Positions 10,162 through 20,711 of a stretch of DNA of 64,000 bases are shown piece by piece; the first letter of the stretch is position 1, and the number at the start of each line of letters is the position of its first letter. Made by a program: the position numbers and the translations under genes. The stretch is from assembly GCA_019279435.1 (NCBI GenBank), contig JAAALK010000289.1, positions 51,153,164 to 51,217,163 of the forward strand, in the 5' to 3' direction. A model generated the notes under the pieces. That model had not been told where the DNA came from, ran no database searches, and saw only the letters and a list, made by a program, of their open reading frames with translations. This stretch comes from Zizania palustris (lineage: Eukaryota > Streptophyta > Magnoliopsida > Poales > Poaceae).

Positions 10162-11395
10162 TGTTGACACGAGAACGTGCCCCCGCACTTGGGTCAGTTT
10201 GACGATCCAAAAGTGCACGGATACTTAGGGACAGGCCTAAGCGTGACGCAGCACCGACGTCGTGTTCCGACTACCCTTAGTCATGATAAGGGGGGTGGAG
10301 TCGCCAGGCAATCAGATCACAAAAAATAATCCAATTAGTCGAAAGAAATATATTAAACAGAATAAAATCAGCAAATCGGTCGGAGCCTGTCTGCTTCGAA
10401 GTATGGTGCGAAGGGGTCGCTGAAGTATACCTTCGGCGTCCGGTGCGAAGTGTCTCGCCGAAGGGTGCCTTCGGCGTTCCGACTGGTCCGGTCGAAGATG
10501 AACTCTGAATGGATCCGGACGTGACAATCACCTCCGAACGGCGGGGTTCAGCGTGAGGGACTTTGTCCAGAGCGAGGTACGAGCAGTGGCAAAGCCTGTT
10601 GTGACAAAGTGTGCTGGCGAAGCCTGTCGTCGAAGCCTGTAGTCTCACCGAAGGGTGTCCTGACGACCTCCGAAACCGATCTCTCAGCTCCGGACACCTC
10701 CGACGAAGTAGCTCCGAACGTGGGAACCTGCAACAAAGAGAGTTCGAAGTACCAATTCGGCCTGAGGACCGAATCCTGCTAAGTGTTGCACTAGTAGCGA
10801 AGGTAGCAATCTATTACGCAGATTAGCGGATACTTCACAGGCGAAGTAACAAGGCGATAGCAATCTATTACGTAGATTAACGGATACTTCACAAGCGAAG
10901 TAACAAGGGTTACCACTGTTCCGAAGTGGCCGGTGGAGGGCTTCCAGGCAAACCCACAAAGAGGTACAGAAAAGTAAAGGTAAATAAATGTGATTAAAGC
11001 TAGGGCTTTGTGTTGATTTGTGTTGGGGGGCTCTCTAAGCTTGCCTCGCCTCTCTATTTATAGGGCAAAACTTCTGATCTAATCCGCTATATTTCAGCTT
11101 GGATAGAGATAAAAAACTTAGCCGGAATTGTATTCAACTCTGTCTCTGCCGAAGTGGGCTTTGACTAGGCCTATCGAGGCCTGCTCCTCGGGCCGAAGCT
11201 TCGGTGGTGTGGGCCTCCGAAGGCATCTTGCCCGAAGGCCGTGGGCTGGCCAGAGGCTTTCGGAGCCCACAGCCCAATGGACCTTTGGTCCTATAGGGCT
11301 TCGGCCTGACCCCGGACATGTGTATTTTTGGCCCAAATTACCAAAATTGATATTCTGACAATCTCGGCCATCAATGCCATTTTTTGCTATCAACA
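10162..11395 (-). repeat. solo LTR of the E0 family with target-site duplication
   Basis: On the minus strand it begins TGTTGATAGCAAAAAATGGC at 11395 and ends GTGTCAACA at 10162, matching the E0 LTR along its length, including a TATAAATAGAG promoter near 11050-11063. No internal domain follows on either side. The flanking pentamers are GCGAC (10157-10161) and GCGGC (11396-11400), a target duplication with one change. The gypsy antisense ORF continues across the site, so this LTR inserted in that ORF and then lost its body by LTR-LTR recombination. Confidence 0.9.
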
Positions 11396-12066
11396 GCGGC
11401 GTTCTTCATCACTATGATATTTCTCTTTGTTATCTGAATCCCAACTTCATTCTCCATCGTGCCATCTTTGTCCACATGTGCGAGGCATTTGGGTTGGTTT
11501 TATGTGGCCAACCATGAGTCGTCCCTATCTCTAGAGATTGACTGAGTACCGAAAACGACACTCACTTGGACCGACCGGTGCCCGGCTAAGGAACAGGGGC
11601 AGGTCGATGAGTTGGTGGATTTGGTTTGGGGAGGATAACGTCACAGGCCTCCATGTGGTGGTGAGATTTTGCTTTGCTGAATCATGTCGTTGAAGTAGCG
11701 ACTTCATCCCCAGTATGAGTACTCGGGTCCCGAAGATCCGACTAGGGAGTCAGCCAAAAACCTAACCGGGACGGAGGCAAAAGCAAGGAAGTGGAGCATC
11801 TTTGCCAGCAAAGTTGAAGTCCAGGAGTGCCATGCGCTGCCATCCCTTCTAGCTCAGGTTTCCTCGACTGGAGGTAACATTCACTCATTTTTCCGATGGT
11901 GTCATTGGAGTTCGTAAATGGTCTTCCAGCATTGACCCCAAAATATGCAGAGTCAAGCTATTTACATCTCTTTGCCCCCGTTGCCAAAGCATCCTTGCCT
12001 GGTCAGGCAGAAAGACATTGCGCCCGATGACGACGCATTTGGGAGGAAGAGAAAGGGAAAGGAATA
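11396..12066 (+). pseudogene. G0 antisense ORF, segment 2
   Basis: It continues the plus-strand ORF after the solo LTR with VLHHYDISLCYLNPNF and LHRAIFVHMCEAFG (about 11402-11500), the best-kept stretch of the domain. After that only scattered similarity remains, with several stops, ending in a basic GGREKGK stretch just before E1. The domain core (LNPN, then FVHMCEAF) is what ties this ORF to the antisense ORF of G1. It is interrupted at 12066 by E1. Confidence 0.65.
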
Positions 12067-13201
12067 TGTTGATAGCACAAAATGGTATTAATGGTGAAAA
12101 TTATCGAAAAGTCAAAATTGGTAATTTTTGTTCATATAAAAAATGGCATTAATGGTTAAAGTTGTCAGAATATCACCTTTTGGTAATTTGGGACAAATAT
12201 ATGCCAGACCAAGTACATGCCGGTCCAACCAACCATGTAGGCCCGGTCTGATCGGCCATGTAGATCCGGTCAGACCGACCATATGGGTCCGGCCAGACCG
12301 GGCCAACCTGAGTCGGAGTCCAATTAGTTGATTTCAGGGTATTTTTTAGCCCTAATTAATTTTAACGACTTGGAGTCGTATCTAACTCAAATTAGACCCA
12401 ATCTATTATTTTTTCCTTGAATCACACTTTTACCATTCAATCTACTTTCCTTGCCCTAGGATTATCTTAGCACGTCCATATTTGGTGGTTTGCGCTGTAA
12501 ACCATCTTTCTGCTGCGTTATAATCATGGTAAGCCTTGTTGATTCACGTGTGAATCATCTCTCTCATCGGTAATGTATTTCTATAGTTTTATCGGTTTTT
12601 ATCGGTAATTCGGTCTCTTAGCCAAATTGCCTCTGATATTTGGGTGTTTTTTCATTGTTTTATTCTCTTCTTCTTTGCCAAGAACCCCTGCCCTAGGTTT
12701 AATCTTCATCGATGCCATCGTTGATAAGTTAAGGAGGCTACTGCATGCCTGTCGGTCTAACCAGTCGTTTGCCGCTGGTCTGACCATGCCGTGCCGACAA
12801 TAGATGGTCCAACCGATCATACATGGACAGTCTGACCGACCATGCACAGTCGTCCCGGTTACCTTCTCCCTGGTGCACCGGTGCGACCGTCGGAGTGCCA
12901 TCGGTCCGACCGACAGTCCTAGGCCAGGTCCGACCGACCTCCTTTTCTTGGTCCAATCGACTTTAATTGGCCAATTAGATATATTTTTAATATCTTTCCC
13001 ATACTTCGGTTAATTAGGTTATTTATTGTAATTTGATTGCCTGGCGACTACACCCTTCCTTATCACTATCAAGGGTCATCAGAACGTGACGTCGTCGCTG
13101 TGTTACGCTTAGGGGTTATCACTAAGTATTCGCGCGCTTTTGGATCATTGATCCGACATCAGTGCGTTTGGCATTTTGATTGTCGTATTTTAGTGCCAAC
13201 A
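12067..13201 (+). repeat. 5' LTR of E1
   Basis: It begins TGTTGATAGCACAAAATGG and ends GTGCCAACA directly before the primer-binding site. At 12234-12304 it has three imperfect tandem units of about 23-24 bases built on CCGGTCnGACCG. Compared with the 3' LTR it lacks about 85 bases between CAAATTAGA and CCAATCTATTATTT, including the TATA box, so it probably has no normal promoter. Confidence 0.85.
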
Positions 13202-13207
13202 CACTTT

Positions 13208-13227
13208 TTGGCGACTCTGCTGGGGAC
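13208..13227 (+). other. primer-binding site of E1
   Basis: TTGGCGACTCTGCTGGGGAC follows the 5' LTR after a few bases. It is the tRNA-complementary site used to prime minus-strand synthesis in many Tat elements. I recall tRNA-Arg as the usual match but cannot verify it here. Confidence 0.75.
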
Positions 13228-13231
13228 AAAC

Positions 13232-14860
13232 ATGCCAAGCACTACTACATCGGCGATGGGTACATCGACTACATCTACATCAGCAGGACCCTCGATGCCG
13301 ATGGATCCGATGGGGAGCGCATAGATCGATGATAGCAACATCATCGTCCCCACCCTCGATGACCTCCCCAAGGAGGATAGGGCAGAGATCGAGACCAAGA
13401 CAAGGGAGCTACATGCTCTCCTACTTGGGCGCTTCACCAAGACCCATGGGGCTTCATCAAGCACGACATCGACATCCCTGATCTCTCTGAAAGCGAAGGT
13501 AACACCATCGTCTACTTGGCTGTCCTCCCACGACATCGAGCAAAAAATTACAACATCAGTAAATTGGGTGGTTAGCGCTACTTTTGCAAATCGTTTAAGG
13601 CCCGAGGTCAATTCTATGATGGAGGCGATGTTTAAGAGATTTGGCTTCTCCAGCCCTGATTGCTAGTGTACCCCTTGTCCATCGCATATATACAGTAGAA
13701 CCGATAGGAGTACTAGAAAATTCGTCACGTCTCCAGCCACATCATCCATGGCCGAGACTGTGTATGACCCCGTCAGTCTGACCGGCCCTTGTGCCGGCTA
13801 GACTGGCGTGTGCCAGCCTCAGTAGCCGAAAATAGTCGGTCAGACCGGCAATTCGGCTGGTCCAACCAGCTATTACACCCTCGGTCAGACCGGCCCTATG
13901 GCCGGTCAAACCGCTCCTACCACGTACATATTATGCATCGCCACCGCCCGCGCCTATGCTACCTTTTCCCGCACTGCTCTCACCTCCTGCTCGCACACAC
14001 CCACATAGGCCCGAGTACATCCCGTATCACTAGCCGTAATGAGAGGAGGAGCCTCATGGCCGACACCCTGATATACCACCACGTTTCATGCCCCCGCACG
14101 AGAAACGCACGCAGGCAGGAGACATAGATCACATCGAGGAGCGGATCCATGCACTGTTTAGAAAATGTGTGGGTTGGACACCTGGGGGTTGAGTTAGGGT
14201 TCACCATAAGACATACCCCAACCACTTTGACACAATCACATACCCGCGTGGCTTTATGGTTCCTGAATTTACAAAGTTTGATGATGAGGGTAACAAGACC
14301 ACCCTAGAGCACATAGGCTAGTTCCTAGCGCACTGTGGTGAAGCTAGTAGGTTGGACGCATTGAAGCTTAGGATATTCTCCCTATCGCTTTTCGGCACCG
14401 CTTTCACTTGGTTTTTGGTGTTACCACTGAACTCCATGTAGACTTGGGACCAGTTAGAGCAGAAGTTCCATGACTACTTTTATACTAGGGAAACTGAACT
14501 TAGGCTTTCACATTTGACACCGATGTTTTACCCTGAACATTTTTGATAGAGACTTGGCTGACCTAGCTTTTAACGGTTTACACTCCAAACTTAAGGATAA
14601 ACTATATGTCTAGTATTTCTTCGATGAGAAAAGTCGAACCAAAAGTAGAAAATTCACAAGGACTTTTAACAAGCCCAAGGTCGAGGTGCACATCATGGAG
14701 CACTCCAATGAGGAATCATCGGAGAGCAAGGATGACTCGGCCGACATGTACACTTCAAAGTGGATTTGGTCTAGCAAGGCCAAGCCCGTTACTTTCTCTA
14801 AGTTACGACTGTCTCCTACCAAGAGTCGACCCAATGACCAAGTGTAACAGAATATTTATT
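13232..14860 (+). pseudogene. E1 gag remnant
   Basis: The first ATG after the primer site (13232) starts a Ser/Thr-rich leader that stops at 13322. The conserved gag core is readable at about 14245-14530: VPEFTKFDDEGNKT, then LEHIG, stop, FLAHCG, then DALKLRIFSLSLFG, AFTWFLVLP and WDQLEQKFHDYF. It has in-frame stops (for example in HIG-stop-F and NSM-stop-TW). The gag core packages the element's RNA. A weak downstream part with KPKVEVHIMEHS continues to about 14850. No zinc knuckle or protease signature was found, so that part is deleted or decayed beyond recognition. Confidence 0.75.
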
Positions 14861-15179
14861 TTTGTTGAAAAACAAACTTATCAGATTACCAAAGGGTCAC
14901 GTCATCCCGACTAACGATGACTTGAAGAAGCGAGCTTATTCTGCTGATGCCATCGTCATCAAGGTGGGGTCCCAGGACGTCCCAATCACTAAGGGGGCCC
15001 TCTCGATGCAACATGGAGGCGAGCCACAGAAGGCGGCCGAGCAGGAGCTAGTCTATCTAACCGTAGCCCTAGGGCCAGTCAGACCGCCCTCCACCCTGAT
15101 CTGACCGGCCTACTGTGGCCGGTCCGACTGGCCATTTTCAGACCACCGACAACAGACGGTCTGACCGCCCCACCATGGG

Positions 15180-16774
15180 TTGCTAACATTGTGCCTGTAG
15201 AAAATAAAGGGAGTGGCAAGATTCATGTATGCATTGATTTCAGGGATTAGAACAAGGCTACTCCGAAGGACGAGTACCCCATGCCCATAGCCGACATGTT
15301 GATCAACGATGCTTATGGACATAAGGTACTATGTTTTCTTGATGTCAACGCTAGTTAAAATCAAATATTTATGGCTGAAGAGGACGTCTACAAGAAGCCT
15401 TTCGATGACTTGCTATGAGTTATTCTAGAGGTCTACATAAATGATTTTGTAGTAAAATCGGATGCTATGGGAAACCATTCAGCCGATTTGAGAGTTTCTT
15501 TTGAAAGAATGTGTTAGAATGACTTAAAGATGAACCCGCTCAAGTGTGTTTTTGGCGTGTTGGCGGGCAAGTTCTTACGATTCATGATTCATGAAAGAGG
15601 TATTGAGATTGATCCTAAGAGGCTTGAGAAGATTAAGAACTTGAAAGCGCCGACATGCAAGATAGATGTGCAAAAGTTGCTAGGCTAGCTAAACTATTTG
15701 GGTCACTTTATATCTAACTTGTCTGGCAAGATCGATCCTTTTGTCCCCATACTTTGGCTAAAGAGCAAAGCCGAATTCACTTGGGGGGCAAGCCAGCAAC
15801 GTGCTTTTGAGAATATTAAAGAGTGCTTGTCATCACCGCCTGTGGTAAGAGCACTAAAAGCCAGTATTCCATTTTGGCTATACGTTGCTGTAAAAGATAG
15901 CATGATATGAGTTGTGCTAACTTAAGAAGTATAGGGAAAGGAGTACATCATCACATTCTTGAGTCGACGCCTATTAGATGCCGAGACGAGGTATGTGTTC
16001 TTAGAGCGTTTGTGTTTATCACTTTATTATGCATGTACCAAGCTTCGCCAATATCTTTTATCTGGCACATGTATCGTTACTTGTCAAACCGATGTTATAA
16101 AATACATGTTGCAAAAGACGATTCTAAGTGGGATAATCGGACAGTGGGCTTATGCTTTAATTGAATACGATTTGGCTTATGAACCCTTGAAAGCTATGAA
16201 AGGCCAAGTCATCGCAAATTTTATAATTGATCACCATGTAGATGTCAATTGGAGTAGTGATGCTGCTTTGATTGAATTAGTGCCATGGAAACTTTACTTT
16301 AACGATTCGACTTGCAAGAATGGCCAAGGTGTTGGAGTTGTGATCATATCACCTAGTGGTATGAGTTTCGAGACCTTGGCCCGTTTAGAATTTCCTTGTA
16401 CTAATAATCAAGCCGAATATGAAGCTCTATTTCTAGGACTTGAATTGTTAAGCTCCATGGGTGTTAAATATGTGCATGCATATGCTGATTCATTATTAAT
16501 TGTTCAGAAAGTAGCTAGAAGTGCCCCATGTTTTAATGGTTTGCTAAATAGTTACTTGGATAAATGTCTAGACATAATTGTTACTTTTGATGATTTTGAG
16601 ATTTCTCATGTGTCTAGAGAAGCGAACTCAGTAGAAAATGACTTGGCTCAACAAGCATCTGGTTACCAAATTAAAAGAGGTATATTTTTAGCACAAGAAA
16701 AACCAATGCTTGACTTTATTTCACCACGCGAGTCAAAACACATCGGTCTGACCAGCCTGACATGGTCGGTCTGA
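15180..16774 (+). pseudogene. E1 pol remnant: RT, RNase H and second RNase H
   Basis: RT fragments are GKIHVCIDFRD, ATPKDEYPMPIADML and FLDVNAS (about 15205-15360). The middle palm is then deleted (after EDVYKKPFDDLL), the active site appears as YIND, and KFLRFMIHERGIEID follows. RNase H begins about 15700 and reads well from 15959 (FLSRRLLDAETRY, then KLRQYLLSGTCIV). The second, archaeal-type RNase H spans about 16280-16690 with YFNDSTCKNGQGVGVV and NNQAEYEALFLGLELL; its frame is intact from 15959 to 16774. Two RNase H domains in a row define the Tat lineage. The frame then runs into GGTCTGACC repeat DNA. Confidence 0.85.
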
Positions 16775-16914
16775 CCACATGTGTCTTTTCAGTCTAACAG
16801 GTCATGCTAGGCTAGTCTGACCACCCTATGCGAGTTGTCCAACAACGGATGGTCTAACCGGCCCTCTATAGCCGGTCTGACCGCGCTATGTTAGGAAATT
16901 TCAGGACACGGGCG

Positions 16915-17240
16915 GCAGGTTGAAATTTGTCATTTGAACGCCAATTCGAGTAAGGATTTGGTGAGTACTTTAGAAAATCATGAGAATGATTGGAGGACTT
17001 TGATTATCCAATATTTGAGAGATCCTAGTAATCGGGTTGATCAGAAAGTTCGGTGGCAAGCGTTTAAATTTGTATTGCCTGATGATTAGTTGTATCGCCG
17101 AACAATTGATGGAGTACTTTTGAAAAGTTTGAGTTGTAATGCATATTTGCTAGAGTCTCTATAAGGAGAGTGATCTTGTAGAGCTTTGAATGGTAGGTAT
17201 TTTAAAAAGTACTTCCCAAGTGTGGCAAAACGGTTGAAGT
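16915..17240 (+). pseudogene. E1 integrase remnant with core deleted
   Basis: The linker before integrase is readable (RTLIIQYLRDPSN, then DQKVRWQAFKFVLPDD), then LLKSLSCNAYLLESL. Directly after that comes the extreme C-terminal end (RALNGRYFKKYFPSV). The zinc-binding domain and the whole catalytic core are missing between about 17165 and 17178. A copy of much of the missing part sits inside the 3' LTR of this same element (17640-18112). Confidence 0.8.
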
Positions 17241-17272
17241 GTTGTGCTTTTGGCTCAGTAAAGTTTGCCAAA

Positions 17273-17286
17273 ACACAGGGGGCATG
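17273..17286 (+). other. polypurine tract of E1
   Basis: AACACAGGGGGCATG-type purine run directly before the 3' LTR start TGTTGATAGC, as in E0. Confidence 0.65.
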
Positions 17287-18812
17287 TGTTGATAGCAAAA
17301 AATGGCATTAATGGTCAAAATTGTCAAAAAGTCAAAATTGGTAATTTGGACAGAAAATATGCCAACTCTTGGCACAGGTCAGTCTGACCGACCATGTACT
17401 ACTGGTCTGACCAGCCCTATAAGGTCGGTCTGACTAGATTAACCTGAATCCGAGTCAGATAAGTGATTTTAGGGTATTTTTATCGCTAATTAATTTTTGA
17501 CGACCCTGACTCGTATCTAACTCAAATTAGAGCCCATGCACGTCATGTCCACCCCCTATAAATATAGGGGCAAGGACGATTCAATGATCTCTCTCCTCCC
17601 TGATTCCCTAATAGATCCAATCTATTATTTTACCTTGAAATTTGTTATTTGAACGCCAATTCGAGTAAGGATTTGGCGAGTACTTCAGAAAATCATAAGG
17701 ATCATTGGAGGACTCTGATTATCCAATATTTGAGAGATCCTAGTAAGCCGGTTGATCAGAAAGTTCGGTGGCAAGCGTTAAAATTTGTAAAAGGGAGGGT
17801 TTGTATTGGTCGACTATGACTGAGGACTGTTTTAAATACTATAGAGGATGTGAAGCATGCCAAAGGTTTGGTAATATTCATCTTGCTCATGCAGCTTTAA
17901 TTAATCCTATTATCAAACCATGGCCGTTCTGAAGTTGGTCCTTCGACTTCATCGGCCAAATTTATCCTTCCTCTTCAAAAGGACATCGGTTCGTGTTGAT
18001 GGCTATGGATTACTTCACCAAGTGGACTAAGGCTGTGCCACTCAAGAACATGACACATAATGAGGTAATCAATTTTATCTTGAAGCACATTATACATAGA
18101 TTTGGTATTCCCCGTAAGCCTTGTTGATTCGCATCTGAATTACCCGTTTAATCCCCGTAACAGATTTTTATCGGTTTTTATCGGTTATTCGGTCTCTTAG
18201 TCGAATTGTCTCTGAGTTTTTGGTGTTTTTCTAGTGTTCCATCTTCTCCTTCATCGCCAAACATTTTTTATACTAAGTCATCTTTGTCGGAAAGAACATC
18301 AGCAATCCAATCGACTCGTTGCATCACTGGTCGATCTGACCGACCAACTATAGCCGGTCTGACCAAGCCTTGCTAGTATAGGCCAGTCCGACCGACAATA
18401 CTAGGCAGGTTTAACCGCCAGGCCTTGGCCAGCCTATTTTTCTCTCTAACTAATATGTGCGTCATCCCTACTGCACCACCGGTCAGACCGCCGCCTGTAG
18501 ACCGGTTTGACCGCCGCCTCCTAGTCGGTCTGACCGGCAGTCCTAGGCCGGTCCGACCGTGCATCCCATATTTTGTCCCATCGGTTTTTGTTGGCCGATT
18601 AGATCTAATTACTTTCACTTCATATAATTGAATTATTCTTATAGTTTGATTGCCCGGTGACTCCACCTTCCCTTGTCACTATCAAGGGTCAACGGAATGC
18701 GATGCCCACGTCGTGTCACGCCTACGGTTGTTTCTAGGTATCCACGCTCTTTTGGATCATCGAATCGGCGTCAGTGAGTTGGTGCTTTGACCGATAGGTT
18801 TTAGCGTCAAAA
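17287..18812 (+). repeat. 3' LTR of E1, containing captured integrase DNA
   Basis: It begins TGTTGATAGCAAAAAATGGC, has a TATA box (TATAAATA, 17557-17564), and ends GCGTCAAAA at 18812, where the family normally ends CAACA. Bases 17640-18112 have no counterpart in the 5' LTR; they replace about 130 bases of LTR and are integrase sequence. The remaining parts align with the 5' LTR, including the GGTCnGACC-rich segment at 18330-18560. Confidence 0.85.
17640..18112 (+). pseudogene. integrase fragment captured inside the E1 3' LTR
   Basis: Readable words are WRTLIIQYLRDPSKPVDQKV, then KYYRGCEACQRFGNIHLAHA (the CxxC half of the zinc-binding domain), then SFDFIGQIYPSSSKGH and MDYFTKWTKAVPLKN up to HRFGIP. 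The first catalytic Asp region is included; the second Asp and the Glu are not. It has its own internal deletion between KFV and the zinc-binding part. The left junction falls in TTGAA, present in both the LTR and the internal integrase leader. The right junction abuts GTAAGCCTTGTTGATTC, which is normal LTR. Confidence 0.85.
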
Positions 18813-20556
18813 AAGCTTGCTCTCCTCAAGCGAAGAAGTCAAAGAAGTTGGTTGAGGCCTCGACCGGTCGTTGATCGACCCAAAGTTCAGCCAAGGCAGA
18901 GGCGAACAAGAGGGCAGCGCAGGGACCTCCAAAGATCCCTTCATCCTTTGACGGAGAGGCAGGCGCTAACTCGGAGACTTCCAAGAGGACACCCACAACG
19001 GCTGGGGCAGCAGCATCATCTTCTTCCATATGTACCATGCCTCCTACTTCACCTCGTGACTACCGCCTCCTTCTTTAGCCCTGTCGGCCAGTTTTTTTCT
19101 AGGCATAGGTCCCACATTGCGGACGAAGAAGCTGGTGTTTCGGCTGTCAACATGGTGAGGATGTCGGGAGGTAGTTGGTCTTCTTGATTTGCTTTTTCAC
19201 AATCGTCTTCGAATTTTTCTTCAGTAGTGTCGATGGGTCACCATTGCCTTAACTAAGCCTGGCCGAGGTGACCGATGCTGCCACATCGATCATTGACCTA
19301 GTGGTCTATGTGGTGCCGCCAGGGCCGACCAAGGGCTGGAGGTGTCTGGTTCCCCAAGCATGGGAGCTGACGGTGTTGCCCCCCTAGAGAGCAGAATGAC
19401 ACCACTCGGTGACATTCTGGCATTTAAGCATCCTTCTCCAAGGAGGTCAGAGGGTCCACCGTCGGCCGCTGGGATGGCCGTGGGATATCCTAGCATGACA
19501 AGGAAGAAGCCATCCACCCCTACAATCACGGTCGGGAGTATGCACCATCTTCTGCTCGGCCTTCGACTCAACGGTGGTCGGGGAACATGGACGAGTGCTT
19601 AGACGCACTCTGGTATCACAGTCAGAAGATGTTGGTGATTTTTCCTATAAAATATGTGTGTACCTTGTCATATGTGTTGACCTCAGTATCCGCGTAGAAT
19701 TTGTCCGACCGATTGGGGGAGAAGCTGGACTCCACGAGCGGTGAGATGGGGCAAAAGGATGGCGAGTTGAGGCGGTTAGAGGAGCAGAACCAGGCCCTTC
19801 GTGAGCAGCTAGACCTCCAATCCTTTTGTAAATTTTAACTTCCTCGGTAATTCGTCGGTGGAATTTGAGCTTAGATTGCCTTCATCTTCTACAGAATTGT
19901 CGGCATTAGGAGAATGTCTCGAGATAGTCGCTAGCCTGGCGCATTGATCGGCTGATGAAGCGGTAGCAAAGAGGGACGCTGCCTTGGCCGAGCTGGAGAA
20001 GGCGAACAAGCGACTCACCGAGTCAGAAGCTTCTTCTCAAAAGTGGCTCGGTGAGTACTAAATTAAGAACTTGTTCCTAGAAATTCTTTATTCCTAGCGA
20101 ATTCTTATTGGTATATGCTCTAAAAACTTGTTCTTACTTTGTAGAGCTTCATCGTCGGCTGGGTGCTCAATTTTCTGACCTGGAGCAGCGTTTGTCTAGC
20201 GCTAAAAAGCATTTGGATGCTTATTAGACGTGTGATGAGAATCTCATCCGACTGGTTGACGATGAGCCCTCGAGCATGAGTGGTTGACAGAGGAGTTGTT
20301 GGCTCGACTAGAGGGTGTTGACGAATGGCTGAGGCAGACGAATCGAGACTTCACGAGGATGGTGTTCATGCACATGCTTGGGATCGTTTGAGCACTATAT
20401 CTGATTGCTCGACTGGATTACATCCGAGCATGGTGGCCGGCACACATCAACAAGTGTGATGTCGAACACATCCACGCTGATGCTGAGGAGACTTCTAAAG
20501 CCTTGATCTCAGATATTGAGATTTATCCTCCTATTCCTCCTGCACCTACCGAGTGA
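18813..20556 (+). pseudogene. G0 antisense ORF, segment 3 (coiled-coil part and C-terminus)
   Basis: It continues the antisense ORF of G0 beyond E1. A low-complexity Ser/Ala/Pro part (about 18830-19070) is followed by charged heptad-like stretches: GELRRLEEQNQALREQ (about 19755-19815), AVAKRDAALAELEKANKRL (about 19965-20015) and LGAQFSDLEQRLSSAKK (about 20160-20210). It ends with DYIRAWWPAHINKCDVEHI and a Pro-rich tail closing at TGA 20554-20556. Frames change several times. Coiled coils followed by such an AHINKCD-type C-terminus are, as I recall, typical of this gypsy-associated protein family. No catalytic motif is visible. Confidence 0.6.
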
Positions 20557-20711
20557 ACAAAAATATGTGTGATATATTTTTTAGACATGGGCATATTTGA
20601 TGTATTATTGCCTCATCACTTTATATTTTTGCATGGAGACCGACTGTCCATGACCTTTTTTACTATACAGAATAGCGTAGGCTTGTCAACGCAGGGAAAC
20701 TCAAGCCATAT
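20557..20711. other. short G0 remnant before C1
   Basis: AT-rich DNA after the antisense ORF stop, with no feature recognised. The pol of G0 would be expected to the right but is missing from the window or lies beyond the later insertions. Confidence 0.4.

Larger units (their letters stand above)
12067..18812 (+). mobile_element. E1: degenerate Ty3/gypsy (Tat) element with both LTRs
   Basis: The 5' LTR (12067-13201), primer-binding site, gag, pol and 3' LTR (17287-18812) are all present, in order, on the plus strand. All coding regions carry many stops and deletions. The LTRs differ greatly in length (1135 against 1526 bp). The 5' LTR lost a TATA-containing segment, and the 3' LTR gained a piece of the element's own integrase. 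No exact target duplication is visible (GAATA on the left, AAGCT on the right). The LTR start and the integrase are related to E0. A motif GGTCnGACC recurs throughout the element. Confidence 0.9.

Noticed and set aside
10277..10959. Overlapping open frames on both strands of the solo LTR
   Set aside because: They lie inside an LTR, have no domain, and similar chance frames occur in the E0 LTR (1393-1867).
12234..12304. Short regularly spaced repeats resembling a CRISPR array
   Set aside because: The units are imperfect, have no distinct spacers, and lie in a plant retrotransposon LTR.
19290..19602. Opposing open frames with Ser/Pro-rich translations
   Set aside because: They fall in the low-complexity part of the G0 antisense ORF remnant; no independent support.
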